DNA of 64,000 nt from contig CM082596.2 of assembly GCA_040954595.2 (NCBI GenBank), positions 1,736,001 to 1,800,000 on the forward strand, read 5' to 3'. The notes beneath the pieces were generated by a model. That model was not told the DNA's origin. It saw nothing but the letters and a program-made list of their open reading frames with translations, and ran no database searches. The position numbers were made by a program, and so were the translations under genes. Below, in pieces: positions 1 through 14,500 of the stretch (positions within the stretch are counted from its first letter, which is position 1; each line of letters begins with the position of its first letter). This DNA is from Balanoglossus misakiensis. Its lineage: Eukaryota > Hemichordata.

Positions 1-3000
1 CAGACAAGACACCTTCAAGTTTGTGTAGGTTTAGTCAAGTCTTCTCGGGGGATTCTGACGATTGAAATGACCTTTTTTAAAATGTTCCTAGGTGAGTCGA
101 TCTGGAAGAGCATTGCCATCAAATCTGTTGCCCAGGAAACAAAATTCATCAACAACTGTAAGATCTTTTTGTTGTTTCTCGGACGGGTTGTTTTTTTCAC
201 TAATACGGTAGTCTTCATACGTAATCAAATCTCACTTGTATACCAACCCTACTTTGACGTAATTATAGTCCTCTCTCGTCTGTAGGCTATTTTAGTTGTA
301 GCACTTCTGTCATGGTTACCAATCATGCATCGTTACGTCAAACGGTGAAAGTATCCCTTTGGTAGCGTACGTAAATAATCCTAGATGTCCTAAAATTTTA
401 TTGCTGAATTTTTACTGTGGGTTCTTTTTGATATCAAGGTTGTTTTGTAATTTTGTAAGATTTTATTAATGTTCAGTGTTTGCCACAAATTGAGCTTCGT
501 TAATGGTCATGGTGTTGATGTATTCATTTCATGTGTGGGATTTGCATTTTGTCAAACCCATCAATCATTAAAAATATTCACTGAGAAGTGACTTCCTGTA
601 CGCAGTAAAATCCATATATTGGCCATTTTGCAGAGTCTGCATTTCCCGATGTAAGTTAAGCATAAATCATTGATTGATGTTATTTTGGAAAATTACTATT
701 TTTATGACAGTCTTTCAACACGTCTATCCTGTTTTGGTCATTGATTTCATTTTGAAGTTTCTGATGTCAAGAGAAGAGAACTCGAATATGTCTTTAATGT
801 TAAAATTCCCATCCTGAAAGCAGATATAATTAACTCGTGAAGTCAAAACGAATAAACCAGTCATCACCAAATGAAAAATTGGCAATAACTTTCTTTTTGC
901 TATATCCAAGTTGGTGTGAAATCATATTGAAATAGTAAGAAGGAAGTTAAGTCACCATTTTCCTTTCAAGAAATCAATAATGCTAATTGGTTTCCATTAA
1001 ATTTTAATACATAGATTTATGAGATCATTTTGAATTTTTAATATTCATACATGTACATTTCAGATGTTTAATTTCCAGAATTTTTACTATGACTGTTTAC
1101 ATCAATTTAACTGAGAATAGTTGGAAACATATTTAATAATATGATGTAGGGAATACATGTGACCTAGTTTGAGCATCTTGGCACGAAACCCTGAAGTAAT
1201 TTGGTGATAAAACAATCGTTCGGGAGTTGCTTCTCTGCAGTTCGAATTTTGAATGAGAAAATGGATTTAGCAGATTACTGTATTTCAGTCCCTGTGGATA
1301 TTTTTGTGAACATGAGCCTTGACTGGTGAATAACCTAGGTTGAATGATCTTCAGTGTGCTTCTTTGTTTAACTTTGAAGTGTTTGTCATTAAGTTTCGTT
1401 TAATTTGATATTATCGTTGAGTTTCTGTGTAGGGGCAGGAATTAAAATCAGCAGTTTTATGGTAGTGATGACTTCTTAACTGGAGCTGTTAGGAACCTGG
1501 CCTGTATCAGAAACCCATGAAATTTAACTTCCCTAGTTGGTACAATTCATGGAAGTGGTATTGATTAAATTCTAAAAATACCCACCACAGGCAATTGCCA
1601 GAAACAAGAGCCTTGTAACGCTCTGTCAATTTATCGAGTAAATTTGCTTTGGAAAGATCGAGCTTCCACGACTACTCTAAAATTGTTACACAATCTATAC
1701 AGCATGTATTTGCAAAGCTTTCTGTTCATATTGATCTCATGGAAAGTGCAATCATGAATTCTTAAAAAGGAAAAAATGCTAGGTTGATAACATTTCCCGT
1801 TGTGCCATGGCAGTATAAGAATATTCCTGCAGAAAGTTTGAGCAGAGGTTGTTTCATAGAAACTGAAAGCTACACCTAAAGTCACTCTGATAACGGCAAC
1901 GATGAGGATTTGAGAACAAAAATCAGTCCAATATTTGAGTGTTGAATCAGTTCCACAGAAGGTCACTCGCAAACTCGCATAAAAATTCTATTAAGAGGAA
2001 AATTCAAGGGAATAGGCATACTGCTTTTGCCATTCAGAGACAGACAGGACGGCGGAACTGTCTTTCATGATGTGAAACCTTTCAGGTAATGTGATCAGTA
2101 GAAATTGTACGATATTTGATCAGAATGTTCTTTGATAAAAGGAAGCTTTTGTGCGAGTATGCAGAGATCTTTGTATGTCAGAGGTGACGTCCAACCTCCT
2201 GTGTGTTGAAGCTGCTGGTTTGGAAAAGTACCATACATTATGTGGAATATGATATCTTTTATATTACGCACAGACTGTAAGCATAAATGTAGGGATTATT
2301 TCAGATAATCCCTGCAGAGGTGTGCTATGGTTGTGTTCTGTGTCGTGCAGTTTTGCAAGAATCCCACCTGCTCAAAATGATTTCGGTCATATTTTGGGGG
2401 GCGTGCGATCATTATTCATGGGATGGTGAGGTGATGCCTGCCAGTTTCATTAACTTTTGGACAAAATTGACATGGTGATTTTCTGTGAGGATCATTATGA
2501 TTATGAATTGTAATTACTGGTGTATATACGTATGGAATTAATTCTGCACACATTTTATTGATGCAGCCATAAACCTTGAGAGAAGTGGAAACTTGTCTTT
2601 TCTAAGAATAAAAGATTCCTGTAGAGCATTCTGCCATGAAAGACATACTGGATGTGACTTGCAGGCATAAGTGGCATCTTCTCCAGAGAGTGATTCAGAT
2701 TTGCTCGCTGTCAAATTCTGATTTGTTCCTGGTCATACCTGAAGGCAGTGCGGGGAACAGGATTTTATGAGTCATTTTTGGACAAAAAAATATGGCAGTA
2801 TTATCGTCAGGAAGGCCTTTGCTCCTCTTATCATGGGTTATGTCGTTTATTCATCATAGCCTCTATTCAAGGGCTTTTCAAGTATACTGACTAACAAATA
2901 TTGACAACCTTCAATTGAATATTTTTTGAAAGCAGGGATCATATTTTGATCTATTTTCAAGTATTTCTATTGGTTTGGATGCTGACTCATGATTAATAAA

Positions 3001-6000
3001 TGGACTGTCAGATTACTCTTTTGTTTTTTATGTTGAGTATCCTCCTGTGTACGTCAAAGAATTTCACTTTAATTTTTGTCTAACAAACTTGTGACAATGA
3101 CAAAAATGTACTGGCAAATGTTACAGTTGCTGTAATTGGTTATGTAGCACTTACTGTGTCCAATCAGGAGGGAGCTCTTTTGGGGACTTCAAATCAATCA
3201 CTTCTCAGAAGATGAACAAATTACATCTCTGCAGACAATCAAACTGCCATAAAAATGAAGACTGCTTGTTAGTGCTACATGCAAAACAACTTTATAAGAC
3301 TATATTTGTGTAATCAGATTGCAGATTATTACATGCTCGAATAAATCGTTCAGCGGTATTTCTAAAAGAAGGAATGGAGCTATGAACTTTTTTGCTGGCA
3401 GTCAATTTGATTCAAAAATGTGAATTTATTGACTCATCCAACCAGAAATTTTGTGGAGTAATTCGTAAGTACAGGATATTGAAATCTAGCAGTAGAATTG
3501 CTGCCGGCAGTTTCTGATTTAAAATTCTGACTTGGGGACGCGGTGGTTTGTTGCACGAAAAATGTGAAAATCCTGCCTTCATTTATGGGTGCTGGTAATC
3601 TAAAACTGGAGTATATTGTTGTTTGCTGTGTGAAACTGAAATGGAGAAGTCAGTATTGTTCTTGTACTCATTGTCGTAAATCTTCACCCCACCTCAATTA
3701 ACCTAACTCACCCCTATCCGTCTGGTGGATGAGTCCAGTAGGAAAACACAGTAAATGGACACCGAATTACACTGTAGGGATTCAACTAAAATGCGGAAAT
3801 GTTTAAAATCACTGTCATCAAAGCCAAAATGACAACAGAATTTACAAAATAAATTGCAAAAACGTATTTTCGGAGTGGAAATCTGTGCAGTCATTCGGCA
3901 CATTTGTGGTTTTAGGCGGCAGGTTAAAAGGCACAAAAAGAAGCTTAGAGACGTGATATTGATATGAAGATTTATGTAATAGACAGGATTAGCGGTCCAA
4001 GAAAGACGTGTTTGGTAGCATTTCAGCATGGAAATCTCTTGGTCATGATTGTAACTGGTGAAATTATCTGTGATGAAATTCAGCTCTGTGGTGTCACTGT
4101 ATTTGTACTATCACATGTTCTGAATGTCGTGCTTCAGGACAAAACAGACATGTTGGCGTTGATGTGACAGCATTGGGATTTGTGTTGAAGTCCTCTGGTT
4201 TGCTTGTCCATCAAGTACAAGTCAGTGCCCGCGAGGAAACGATCCAGTGTCTCGTTTGCACCCACAAGAGCCAGATGTTTCTCTTTTCTCATCAAAAGGC
4301 CTGGAAATTTAGTCAAATGCTGTGATTTTCCATTGAATGTGTCAGACATTCATCACTGCCCTTTCCTATTCTATGCTAGTCTGAGGCAAAGTTTGCAGCT
4401 ATGCATGCATTTGAGCAATTCAAATAAACATGATTTGCTCGAATCTGGTGAGGCAAAAATGTAACACTGAAATGACAGGATATTGATTTGGACAAGCATG
4501 TTGATGGCTTGTCGGACAGGGTACTGTTTGCAAAACCTGCCAGTCACATGTGCTGTGTTAAGTATTGAGTCAGAACATATACATGACTTATTAAAGTACG
4601 CTTGTGTGTCTGTCCCGGGAGGGCGCTGTTGAAGAGCAGCATCAAATCCTGTGTCTTAAAGCATGGGCCATTTTCGACATAGATTTTGACGTCTTCAATG
4701 AGTAGTACGAATATCTACAGAAGCAACTATACAGGCATATTTTCATTCACATTCAACAATTTTTCGAAAAGATTGAAGTTATAGAAAAGCTGTTTCCATC
4801 TATCTATATGTGACTGTGGTCCATCTCAAGTATATGCAGGGACTGAGTTCATGAATACAACTGGAAGTAGCCCCTGTGTGAAGATAACTCAAGCAATGCC
4901 ACTAAATTTACCAATAATTATCCAGAAATTTCTTCCCAGAGATGGAGCAGCTGCCACAACTGTCTCAAGAGATTCTATTAAGTGTGGCTGATACACACAA
5001 ATAATTGCCTTGTCTCTGATTTAATATTTCCTTTGAATGAGAAAGTTAACCTTTGACCTTCCAGTTTCATTTCTTTGCTAACTACTTTACTGTCTGTAAG
5101 GATGAAGAAGGCGCCTAACTTGATCAGTGTAAAGATCGGGAAGATAGTAATTTCAAATGGAATATTCTGAATCTCAAATGTCTTAAATTGAATAGGCACA
5201 GTAAAACAAGACGAAATTATTAAGCCAATATATATTTTGTTAAGAATTATCAGATAACACCAGGACTGACTGAATTTGTTTAAGGATTTTTGAAAGTTGT
5301 GAATTCCTTCTATATAGTATTTTTTGCAAATTAATTTGACTTGTTCTGGAAAGGTATCAGATGGTTATCAGCTCTTTGTACCAACAACCACGCAAGGTGT
5401 TGTCAACCAGCTCATGTCAATCAGCTGTGTAAGGTGTTGTTTCTTTCTCTCAGGAAACTTACACAGCTGTAGCGGAGACTCTGAAAATTAACAAGCAAAG
5501 GAAATAAACAAAACAAAACAGCATGGATGTGTTCCGCCGAAAATGAGATGAATTGGCTTTGAGGCCACAAAGGGAGAACTGACACTCTTCTGTTGTATGT
5601 TCATAGTTTCTTTCTACGCTAGAATTCATAGCAACATCAGAAGTTTATACTTGCCAATTTCTTGATTTTATATACCGGTACAACTGTGTCTCGATCCCTA
5701 ATTCAGAAAATGTGAATTTGATTACTATGATTGGCAATTTTCGAATCGTAGAAATTATACCGAAATACTATCATCTGTAATTTTATGAAATCTGAAAGCA
5801 TGACCCGAATAGGTTAACCTTCACGATGCAAACGATGTCCCTAATCAGCAGTTTATTGTCAGTTTCCAAATGGAGCAGTACAACTTCACAGGTTTTGCAT
5901 GGGTAAGGAAGTGTTGCCAAGGGCAACCTAATACAACATGCCTTGATTCATCAGGAGAATTCTGAAGGTGATTAATCAGTCAGTGTACACCACAGCTTTT

Positions 6001-9000
6001 AATTTTAAAACCAATACATGCATGATACTCTGTATATTTCTATAACAGGTGTCATCTTCAATAATCTCTTGATCTAAGAGTCTGAATGCACTCACATCGT
6101 GGGTTTGAAACAAATATACTAACACTGGTATATGTACATGCAGTCAAATTTCCCTTCGTGCCAACAGAAATCTAACATTATGTGAAACACAAACAAGCTT
6201 GTGATCCACATTTCCTGTTTTAGACAGGTGCACATTCATTCAATCAAATGTAATTCATACAGAGTGATCCTATTATCCCTGTTTGAGAATGATATAAGCA
6301 GTTCATCACAAAAACTGTGACAAAATTTAATATTTTGATTTGGAAGCAATGAATAGATGCACAGAATTGAGACAGACTAGCAGATGGTTTAATTAGTATA
6401 CGAAAATAATAAAGTTCTATGCTGTATTAGAGTGCATTACTCTTTTTAGTTTGACCTCGTATCTGCTGCAAATGTATTAAAATGTTGACCTCATTTTATG
6501 TGTGACCTTACTGAGTCCTCCATGCATGTTATGCATATTTTATTACGGACGTTCTTTAGAGGAAGTAATGGAACCTGAGGGTCTGAAAGGTTTTTGTGCG
6601 TATCATTTCTTTGATCTTTATAATCCTACATGAATGAATTGGAAATGTACACTGGCGTACAAACAAGTTCAGACATTCAGTAAATTCATCAAAATGCAAA
6701 TTTATGTGAAACATTAATGTGAAACCAAATATGAGAAAATTCATTGCTCTCCTGAGTTTGGTCATCGTTGAGTTGATAGTTTTCCACGTATTTAAAAGAA
6801 ATATTGACAAATAAAAATGGTAGAACATTTCAATTTGAGTCATTTGATGTTTCCAAGTTTCTCCTTTATATTTATACCTCAAGTAGACAGTTATATCAAC
6901 CTGGTTTTCTGCCTGCAGATGTAGTTTATTTAGGTAAGCACTTGATGTATATATCACACACTGCAGACCATGTGGAACTGCTTGAAGATATGCAAATAAG
7001 CACCCTTGACAACTGTAACATGGATCACGCCACCCGTTCGATGGATTTGATGAATGGTTTTACGTCATAAGGTTTGCTTGTAGACAGGAAGTCCACACTG
7101 ATCTCTGCCTCCAAGAGACCCATATCGTCACACTATAAAAAGAGCAAGTAATTTACAGCCAGGTTGATAAATAAGTAATTGACGTGATTCAACTTTTTCT
7201 AAATGTTGATTCTACGTCATTGAGGTTATTCAAATGAGCACAGACCAACAAATGTATGTAGTTTGCGCACCTGCATTGCTGAGACGTTTTCTCCAAAATG
7301 GCTGAATGACACTTGATTTTATCTTGTAAGATTTTCACTTGCAACAATTTTTGACAGGAAATTGCTTCGTACTAAAGTGTTCTAGTATCATGTTGATATT
7401 CGATATTAAATATGGTGGCCTGACAGTGGGACATTGTCCCTGACAGCCTGCATGATACTTGAACTTTAGAGATGCTAGAACGCAGTGACATATTTTTCAT
7501 CAGTGATGATTAATGTTGGTAATATTTAGCTTGTCAGTGTACAAGTGTACTCTGCATGTGTAGAGCCAGAACAATTACTGATTAAGCTATGCATCATATT
7601 TGCCGAGAGACAAACTTTAGGAAACACAGTTTTACAATACTGCAATTGATCAAGATGGAAGTTTAATGTGAAATCAGCAAAAATGGACAGAAAAGGTTGA
7701 CTCTGCACAACAGAGAAAAGCACATTGCCAACTCCTTACAGAACATATGTGGCACTGAATGAAAAACCAATTAAAAATATGAATAGGGACTGTTTTATTT
7801 ACCAGTCCATACTGACAGGTTTGACAATCAATTAAGAAGAAATATATTAATTTTCCTGCTGTGCAAAGCTTGATAAATAGTCATACGGAATCTTTAAGCT
7901 GTTACACAAATATAATATAGTAACAGTGCCTAATGATATACAGTACATTTGGTATGTAACTATAGCCGCTGAATCCACCCATTGATAAGACCTACAATAT
8001 AGCATCAGATAGCAAATTAAAGATGAAATTGTTAGGTTTCATTCAGGAAGTTACAGATTATTTTTATCGTGATGTTCATATTACTGTGATAGAATAAATC
8101 CCTTCCGACGCCGTCATCAAATATTCATTCTTTGGTGTACTATTTCTGATTTTGCGGCTCTTGTCACGATGTGTTAGGTACATGTGGATTCAGAGGGAAA
8201 GGTGAATGAGAGGCCATCGATATGAGCGTAAATATCACTCTGACAGGTGGTGGCAAGTTTTGAAAAGTGAACTTGTGAATTTAAAATAAAGTGAATAGAC
8301 TTATGGATCCTGAATTTATGGAATTTATAATGAAGCTTCGAAAGGCATACATGTATAATGTCTTACTCACATTTAGAGAAGTGGGTTGCGTGGGCTAGGA
8401 TATCATTTTAAAGGCACAGTTGTCTCGAAATATGAAATGACAGGCTTGTACAAAATTCTGGCAGTGCCATGGTTATTAAGACATAATTTCTGATTTGATT
8501 TTGATTGGATTAGCAGTGCAGTCTTTGATAACTGGCACATGATTGTAATATCCGTTTAGAAATGGCATATTACTGTCCTTCATTTCATGCATTAAAGCAC
8601 ACAATTGTAGCTTATTGGGCTAATGGTTGTCACTGACCCTGTGACCTTTAGCATATTGATTTTGATGTCATCAAAGTCTTGATATAAGTGGGCAGGTTCT
8701 ACCAAGTCTGTCTTTCATCAGTCTTCTTGATGCTGTGAATGAGGAAATTATGGTTTCCTGGACAAGAAATCTGTTTTCTTTCTCACGACACAAAAAGCAG
8801 ATCAGATATCATAATCTTTGTTGCCATAGCAATATACTCTGTAGATTAGATGTGATGATAATCAGCATGTATGTAACTAATGAATCATAGGGATTTGTTG
8901 TAGGAGTGCCTGCAATTTTCAAGAACATACCTCTTTTTTTCACTACGGTATGCTCCAATTAAACCCAGTGTCTCAAAAAGAAAATGGGCTTACATACAAG

Positions 9001-11383
9001 CACCAAGTCACTAACAGAAATTGAAGCACTGTAAATGACTTGCTTTTCATCAAACACAGATTGTATCGGGCGAAATACTTGAGATTCGATTGGTCATGCA
9101 GGCACTATGTCACAAGATGTGTTACGTGCAGATTTTGGCGTCTGTGTCCATTTCGAGTTTCTTTTTTTGGATTACCCTGTTGACCATCTTTCATGATCAA
9201 CGGCAGATAATGAGACACCCTTTTAACAGTTCTTGGAGCGTAACAATACAGCTGTACATCTCTAGTCTGTACTTTGATGAGGCAGAAGGACTATGCAACT
9301 GATAATTCTAATAGCTCTCACTTAAACAACTAGGATAAGACTGTCAAGGCTGTAGATGTCTCGAAGATAATATGGGACCTTCAGCACTGAATTTCATGAG
9401 ACACATGCTAGCAGTGCATCATACAATATCCATCCTCTGACAATCTTATGAGCAAAACAAATAAAAAGATAAATCATTGTCTTGTAACAATGAAGATTTT
9501 ATTTATTAATATTCACATCTAACTGTGATATGCATTGTTGTTATATAATCTACGTCAAATGAATACATAACTCTTAAAAGCAGAAAAAAAATTATTGATA
9601 ATCTTTAATGATATTCATGATTACCTCATAGGTAGCATTCATTGATGTGAGGAAACATGTATGGGCATAGATGATAGGTATTATAAACACAAAAGAATTC
9701 CCCAAATATTATGTTTCAATCAAAATTTTCTATCTGCATTTGAATAAATGTGAACATCAGGATGCAAACTAGATGCATTTTCATGACACCACCTTGATAG
9801 AAGTACACTGCATCACCATGCTGCGAGTTGTTTCAATGAGGTAAATAGTTGTTGTCAAAAATAGACCCTTAGCAACATATATGTAACTAAAAATTTAATG
9901 CCGTTTTACGGTCTTTCATGTTGTTTGGAAATGTCATGTTTGTTCGTAAATCGAATATTACAGCTGGAGTTCTTGATGCATCATACTTGCGTTCTTGTTA
10001 CTTCGAAACAGATTAGCACTAATTGTGACAGCAGAGATTTGTTTCTTTCGTTGGCAGAGAGAACCATGATTGAGAAAGGTAGCTGATGTAGAATGGCAAA
10101 ATATATAGCTCCTAGTAAGCATTGGTCTGTCGTGAAAATTCCAGAAATAATGTAAAATGACCTGTGGGGGTGGGTACTAGACATTTCATAACTTCCAAAG
10201 TGTCGACAAAAAGAGTAATGAAAAACACCAAAATTCAGAAAGACAGCTAGTTTCCATGGAAAACGAGATTGCAAGTCCCCCTCTCCTTGATAGCTTTCTG
10301 CTGTTAGCAGCTATTTCGAACAGAAGTTTGATTGTACCAGAGGTATCTTCACTGTTTGGTTAAAAATATAGCCTTAGGTTTTTTTAGCTGCTGAATGCAA
10401 AATTTCAGGGTTTCAGCTAGTTTGCATATACTTGCTTCCTGTTCCATCTCTCTTCTGAAGACTTTATCATTAGAGTTTTAAAGGTCAATGCTTTCAGGAA
10501 CTATATTTCTTACGGAAAGCAATATTTCAGTAGATATGAAATGTGTCTTTTAATATTAATCACCAGCATGGTGTAAGATGTAATGTCAGTTTATTGAATG
10601 GTTTTGGAAAATGCCATCATGGAATTCAGCGCAAAGCGTAACACTTTATGAACTGGGATGTTGGAGAAATAATTGGATAAGCTAAGAAAATTGATCCAAT
10701 TAAGCAAATGGAGAGTGAAAAATCTCAGCTGTAGAGTCGGCACAGCCACTTTTGTAAAATCAGAATGGTCTTGCTGAGATAAAAATGTGTTTGTGGATGA
10801 TATCTTAAGGTGTCAGCTGATTTGGACAAATGTTAGCGCGATCCTGTTCTCTGAGTGTGAAATGACAGTCTGTCTGAACAGAAGTCGGGAAATAGTATTA
10901 TCTTGTAAAAGTGAAAATCTATGCATGTATTTGCCTCAGGATATTTTGCGAAGTAGTGGAAAGAAAGGTGATTTGGAATGACAGTGATATAGAGTGATGT
11001 ATCGGAGAAATTCAATTTAATTGTGTATTCACCCCCAAATAGTGGGTTTATTACGCAAACTCAGGAGAAGCCCTCATTGAGAGTCGGCAACATGCTCCAT
11101 CCGCATCCCTATTTTACATCTTAATTCTGCGTGGAGCTCTTATTAGCCTATTCATAAGCCGGATCGAATGAAACACTTGCTCGTCACTGCTGACTCATCC
11201 AGACCTTTTAGTCACGGCTGCTTCAGTGACAATTTCACAGAATTCAGCCTATCTCTCTGTCTGTCAGTCTCTAAGCGAGGACACACTTGTATCATCCAAT
11301 CCGTCCATCTTGACAGACTCTGAACTCACCTCAGATACCTCATAACAGCTTTCAGTGCAGGTGGCGGCTAAAATTTCACCTAA
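1..11383. other. Gene-free stretch upstream of the Rab effector gene
   Basis: I see no exon I can support in these 11.4 kb. The open frames are short (at most 133 codons), AT-rich, lack recognisable domain motifs, and are not flanked by splice sites with matching phases. Distal promoter elements or non-coding 5' exons of the gene starting at 11384 could lie here. A possible acceptor (cagtgcag) ends at about 11360, just before the start codon, so the start-codon exon may itself be preceded by an upstream untranslated exon. No tRNA, rRNA or large tandem array was noticed. Confidence 0.5.
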
Positions 11384-11598
11384 ATGGTCTACGACAGCGA
11401 GGATTTACCCATGGCTTTTTTCGGTCTCACCAGATTCGTGGAGCAGGAGTCTGAACGGGATCTTGAAATTGAGCTCGGGATCGAAGAAATGGGGCGCAAA
11501 TTGAATCTGAGCCACCTTAACGAGGATGAGTGCAAGCACATTCTTGAAGTGATCCAACGAGACTTCAAGCTACGGCAGAATGAAGCTCAAAGGGTTGG
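11384..11598 (+). CDS. MYRIP: Rab effector exon 1: start and first Rab-binding helix
   Basis: The ATG at 11384 opens 71 codons and a split glycine codon before donor GTAAGT at 11599. Residues from Met36 (ATG at 11489, MGRKLNLSHLNEDE...) align with the start of vertebrate MYRIP, so translation could begin at 11489. The upstream 35 codons are in frame, acidic and free of stops (VEQESERDLEIELGIEE). I chose 11384 because it is the most upstream in-frame ATG in the exon. The helix HILEVIQRDFKLRQ is the SHD1 Rab27-contact segment by family knowledge. The exon ends in phase 2, matching exon 2 at 27857. Confidence 0.75.
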
Positions 11599-14500
11599 GT
11601 AAGTTAAATCGCAATCTTTCCAATGTTGTTTAATTGATTACAATTTCTTTTATTCCCCCTGCAGTGTCTCCAAAGGAATACTTAGTGCGGATTTGTGCCG
11701 GCCTCACATGGTGTACAATCTTTACACTGTCTTATAACAGTTGTCACGAATTTTCGGCTTGATAAAATGAATGTTTTCAAGATTCTTGCGATCAAGTTTG
11801 ATTGCAAATTATAATCTCTTATTGAACAGCAATCATGGAAAGAAACTGTCAACTGTCTTACAGATATAATTACTGTAAATAAAATACACGATGATGAAGG
11901 TAAGGTGTGTATATTGTTGCGTGATCATATTGTTTCTGTCCTTGTCAAGTCGTGCTACCACTTCATTGCAACTCGAGAGTTAAATCTTCTCTGTTTTGCC
12001 AGCTCAGTGAATGTCTTGTGTTAACATTTTGCTTGAGACCTGTAGTCAGAATGTTCTTTTGAGTTGTGTCATAATCTTTTCTATGTTCATGTTCATATGT
12101 TTGTTGCCAGTTTTTTCGTTTATACCTGCACTTGGTCAGGAGTGAAGAAATTGTTTCTTCGTTCCTTTCAACATATTCTCATCATGGACCAACTAAAAGC
12201 ACTGCTGAATTTACGTTTAATGTTGGCCATAAACTAGAATGCCTTGGCAGTAAGGACGTTGGCCGCAAAGTAGAAACCAGCGGTGTTTTAATTCTATTAA
12301 CATCAAATACATAAAATGCACACATCAGGTTTTATTGCTGTGATTTAGTCACTGAAGGCGTTAGCCATATTTGATCGACATCAGATGTGAGCGATTTGTG
12401 AAGAACCCAAGGTTACACAACATGTAACTCATTTTTAATTGGCTGAGTGCTCACCTGTCATCAAAACAGTGGCTTGCTACATTATATGATTGACTTATTA
12501 GTTTTCAGAAGTTGGATAATCCACAAACATGTTTTGAAATGTACATTCACTTGTATGAAACAATAACAACAAGATGTGTAAGTGTTTTTCCTTGTAAAAC
12601 TCTTGCCAGGTGATTTTGTATGTACACCTCAACGTCTGACAGGTTTCCGGTGTCAGTTTTGTTCGTGCCAAAACATGTCTTGGGTCTCTATATGCATAAT
12701 TCATAAAGTTGAAAATCCTGACTCAGTTCAAATGAATACTTCTTTTCCACATGATGCTGACTCATCTAACTTGAGAGAAGAACGAAGTCAACAACTGGCC
12801 TTTTACATAATCAAGTTATGGATATACATGTATCTAATAAGTTTCTTCACATTTGACATTCTAGATATAATGTTTTAATTATCCAGCATTTGATTTCCTT
12901 GTGGAATTATTTTTGCTTAACTTTGGCAATCCAGGATTATTTGTTTAATATTTTCAGTGTCTTGTGGTGCAGTGTTTGAGTCAATCAGTCTCCCTCCTGT
13001 TTGTGCAGAGTAACTACACAAAGTGCCAACAGACAAATTGTCAGTCGGTAGATTGAAACAGGACAATCTCAAACCTCACATCTGCATCAGAAAGTCACGT
13101 CTGCACTGTAAAATTTTTACTGCCAAACAAAAACAGATCTAGCAGTGATTTATTAGGAAAGGGAAACTTTGCCGTAGGGTGCACTAAGTCTGATGTGTAT
13201 ATCGATAACAACAACAAATTTTCAGAGAAATCAGACATAAATGTTCACCGTGATTTATCACACATACCAGTATGTATTGACAGTGAAGAATTATTTATAA
13301 AACATGCCGTGTCATCTTATTCCGTGTTTCTGTATGAAAGATGTATGATATATTACCACCATTACCAGAAATAGCTCAGCTACACTTGTGCATTGACAGT
13401 ATGTCAAACCAAGCAATTCATATAATGGATCAATGGTGTTGGCTGAGGACAAGATTTCTAAGAGAATTTTGTAGAAAATTACATGCTTGCTAATGCGACC
13501 TAAGTGTGTTGGGAGTTTGAAGACATGCCTAACATAGTTATTGTGCTGTCAATCTTCGTGTGCTGTTAATGTCGGGGGCAAAGTGCCCCATGTAATCACA
13601 TGCTTGCTGACATAGACTATTGCCTGCTAGTCTATTATAGCATTTTGAACCATTTCGCAGCCTCTTGCTATCATATCTAGATCAGGCTAGTCTTTGGTCG
13701 TGACTTGGTGAGGTCACTGAGGTTGATGGATCTGCATTTTGTGCAATGCATATTCCTCAATTCTGTGACAGCCTTCGTACAACCTTTTCACCTCTCTGCC
13801 ATGGTGTAATCCAATTGTTTTCTGTGGTGATTAAGTTGTCCATATGCTACTTCTTTTCTGGGTGGATATACAAATCGTTATTTACTTTTAGTCCACCCTT
13901 GCTTCAGTGAAATTTCCATTGATCTGTAACTTAATGCTAAAATTAAGAGCCTACAACAGCTGATGAAATTGACAAGGTTATTCGTGCATCGCCTTCATCT
14001 ACTTGTCGCCTTGATCCGATTCCTACCAAGATCTTCAAACATTCTGACATTTTACAAGTTTTGTTACCACATATCACAGAAATCTTCAATAACTCTCTGC
14101 AGTATGGTGCTGTACCTCCTCATTTCAAGGAAGCCATCGTTAAACCTCTACTTAAAAAGCCATCTCTTGATCATGAAGTTCTCAAAAATTTCCGTCCTGT
14201 ATCCAACCTGCCGTTTTTGTCGAAGATCCTGGAACGTATTGTTGCCAAGAGACTGACTTCTCACATTGTCAACCATTCATTGGACGAGCCTTTGCAATCT
14301 GCTTACAAGCCAGGACACAGTACTGAGACTGCTCTCCTCAAAGTAACAAATGACATTTTGCTTGCTCTTGATGAAAAAAGAGATGTTTTCTTGGTATTAC
14401 TCGATCTTTCCGCAGCATTTGACACTGTGAACCATACCATTTTACTCAATCGCTTAAGAGACCGCTTCGGTCTCTCAGATACTGTTCTCATGTGGTTTAA

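Noticed and set aside
1-11383. Searching for exons of an upstream gene
   Set aside because: Short frames such as 6556-6957 (minus) and 1631-1972 (minus) showed no motif and no coherent splice phases. I report the stretch as gene-free, knowing that small exons could be missed.
13963-14256. 97-codon plus-strand frame overlapping the reverse transcriptase
   Set aside because: It is a shadow in another frame. The real RT frame reads through this region with family motifs.
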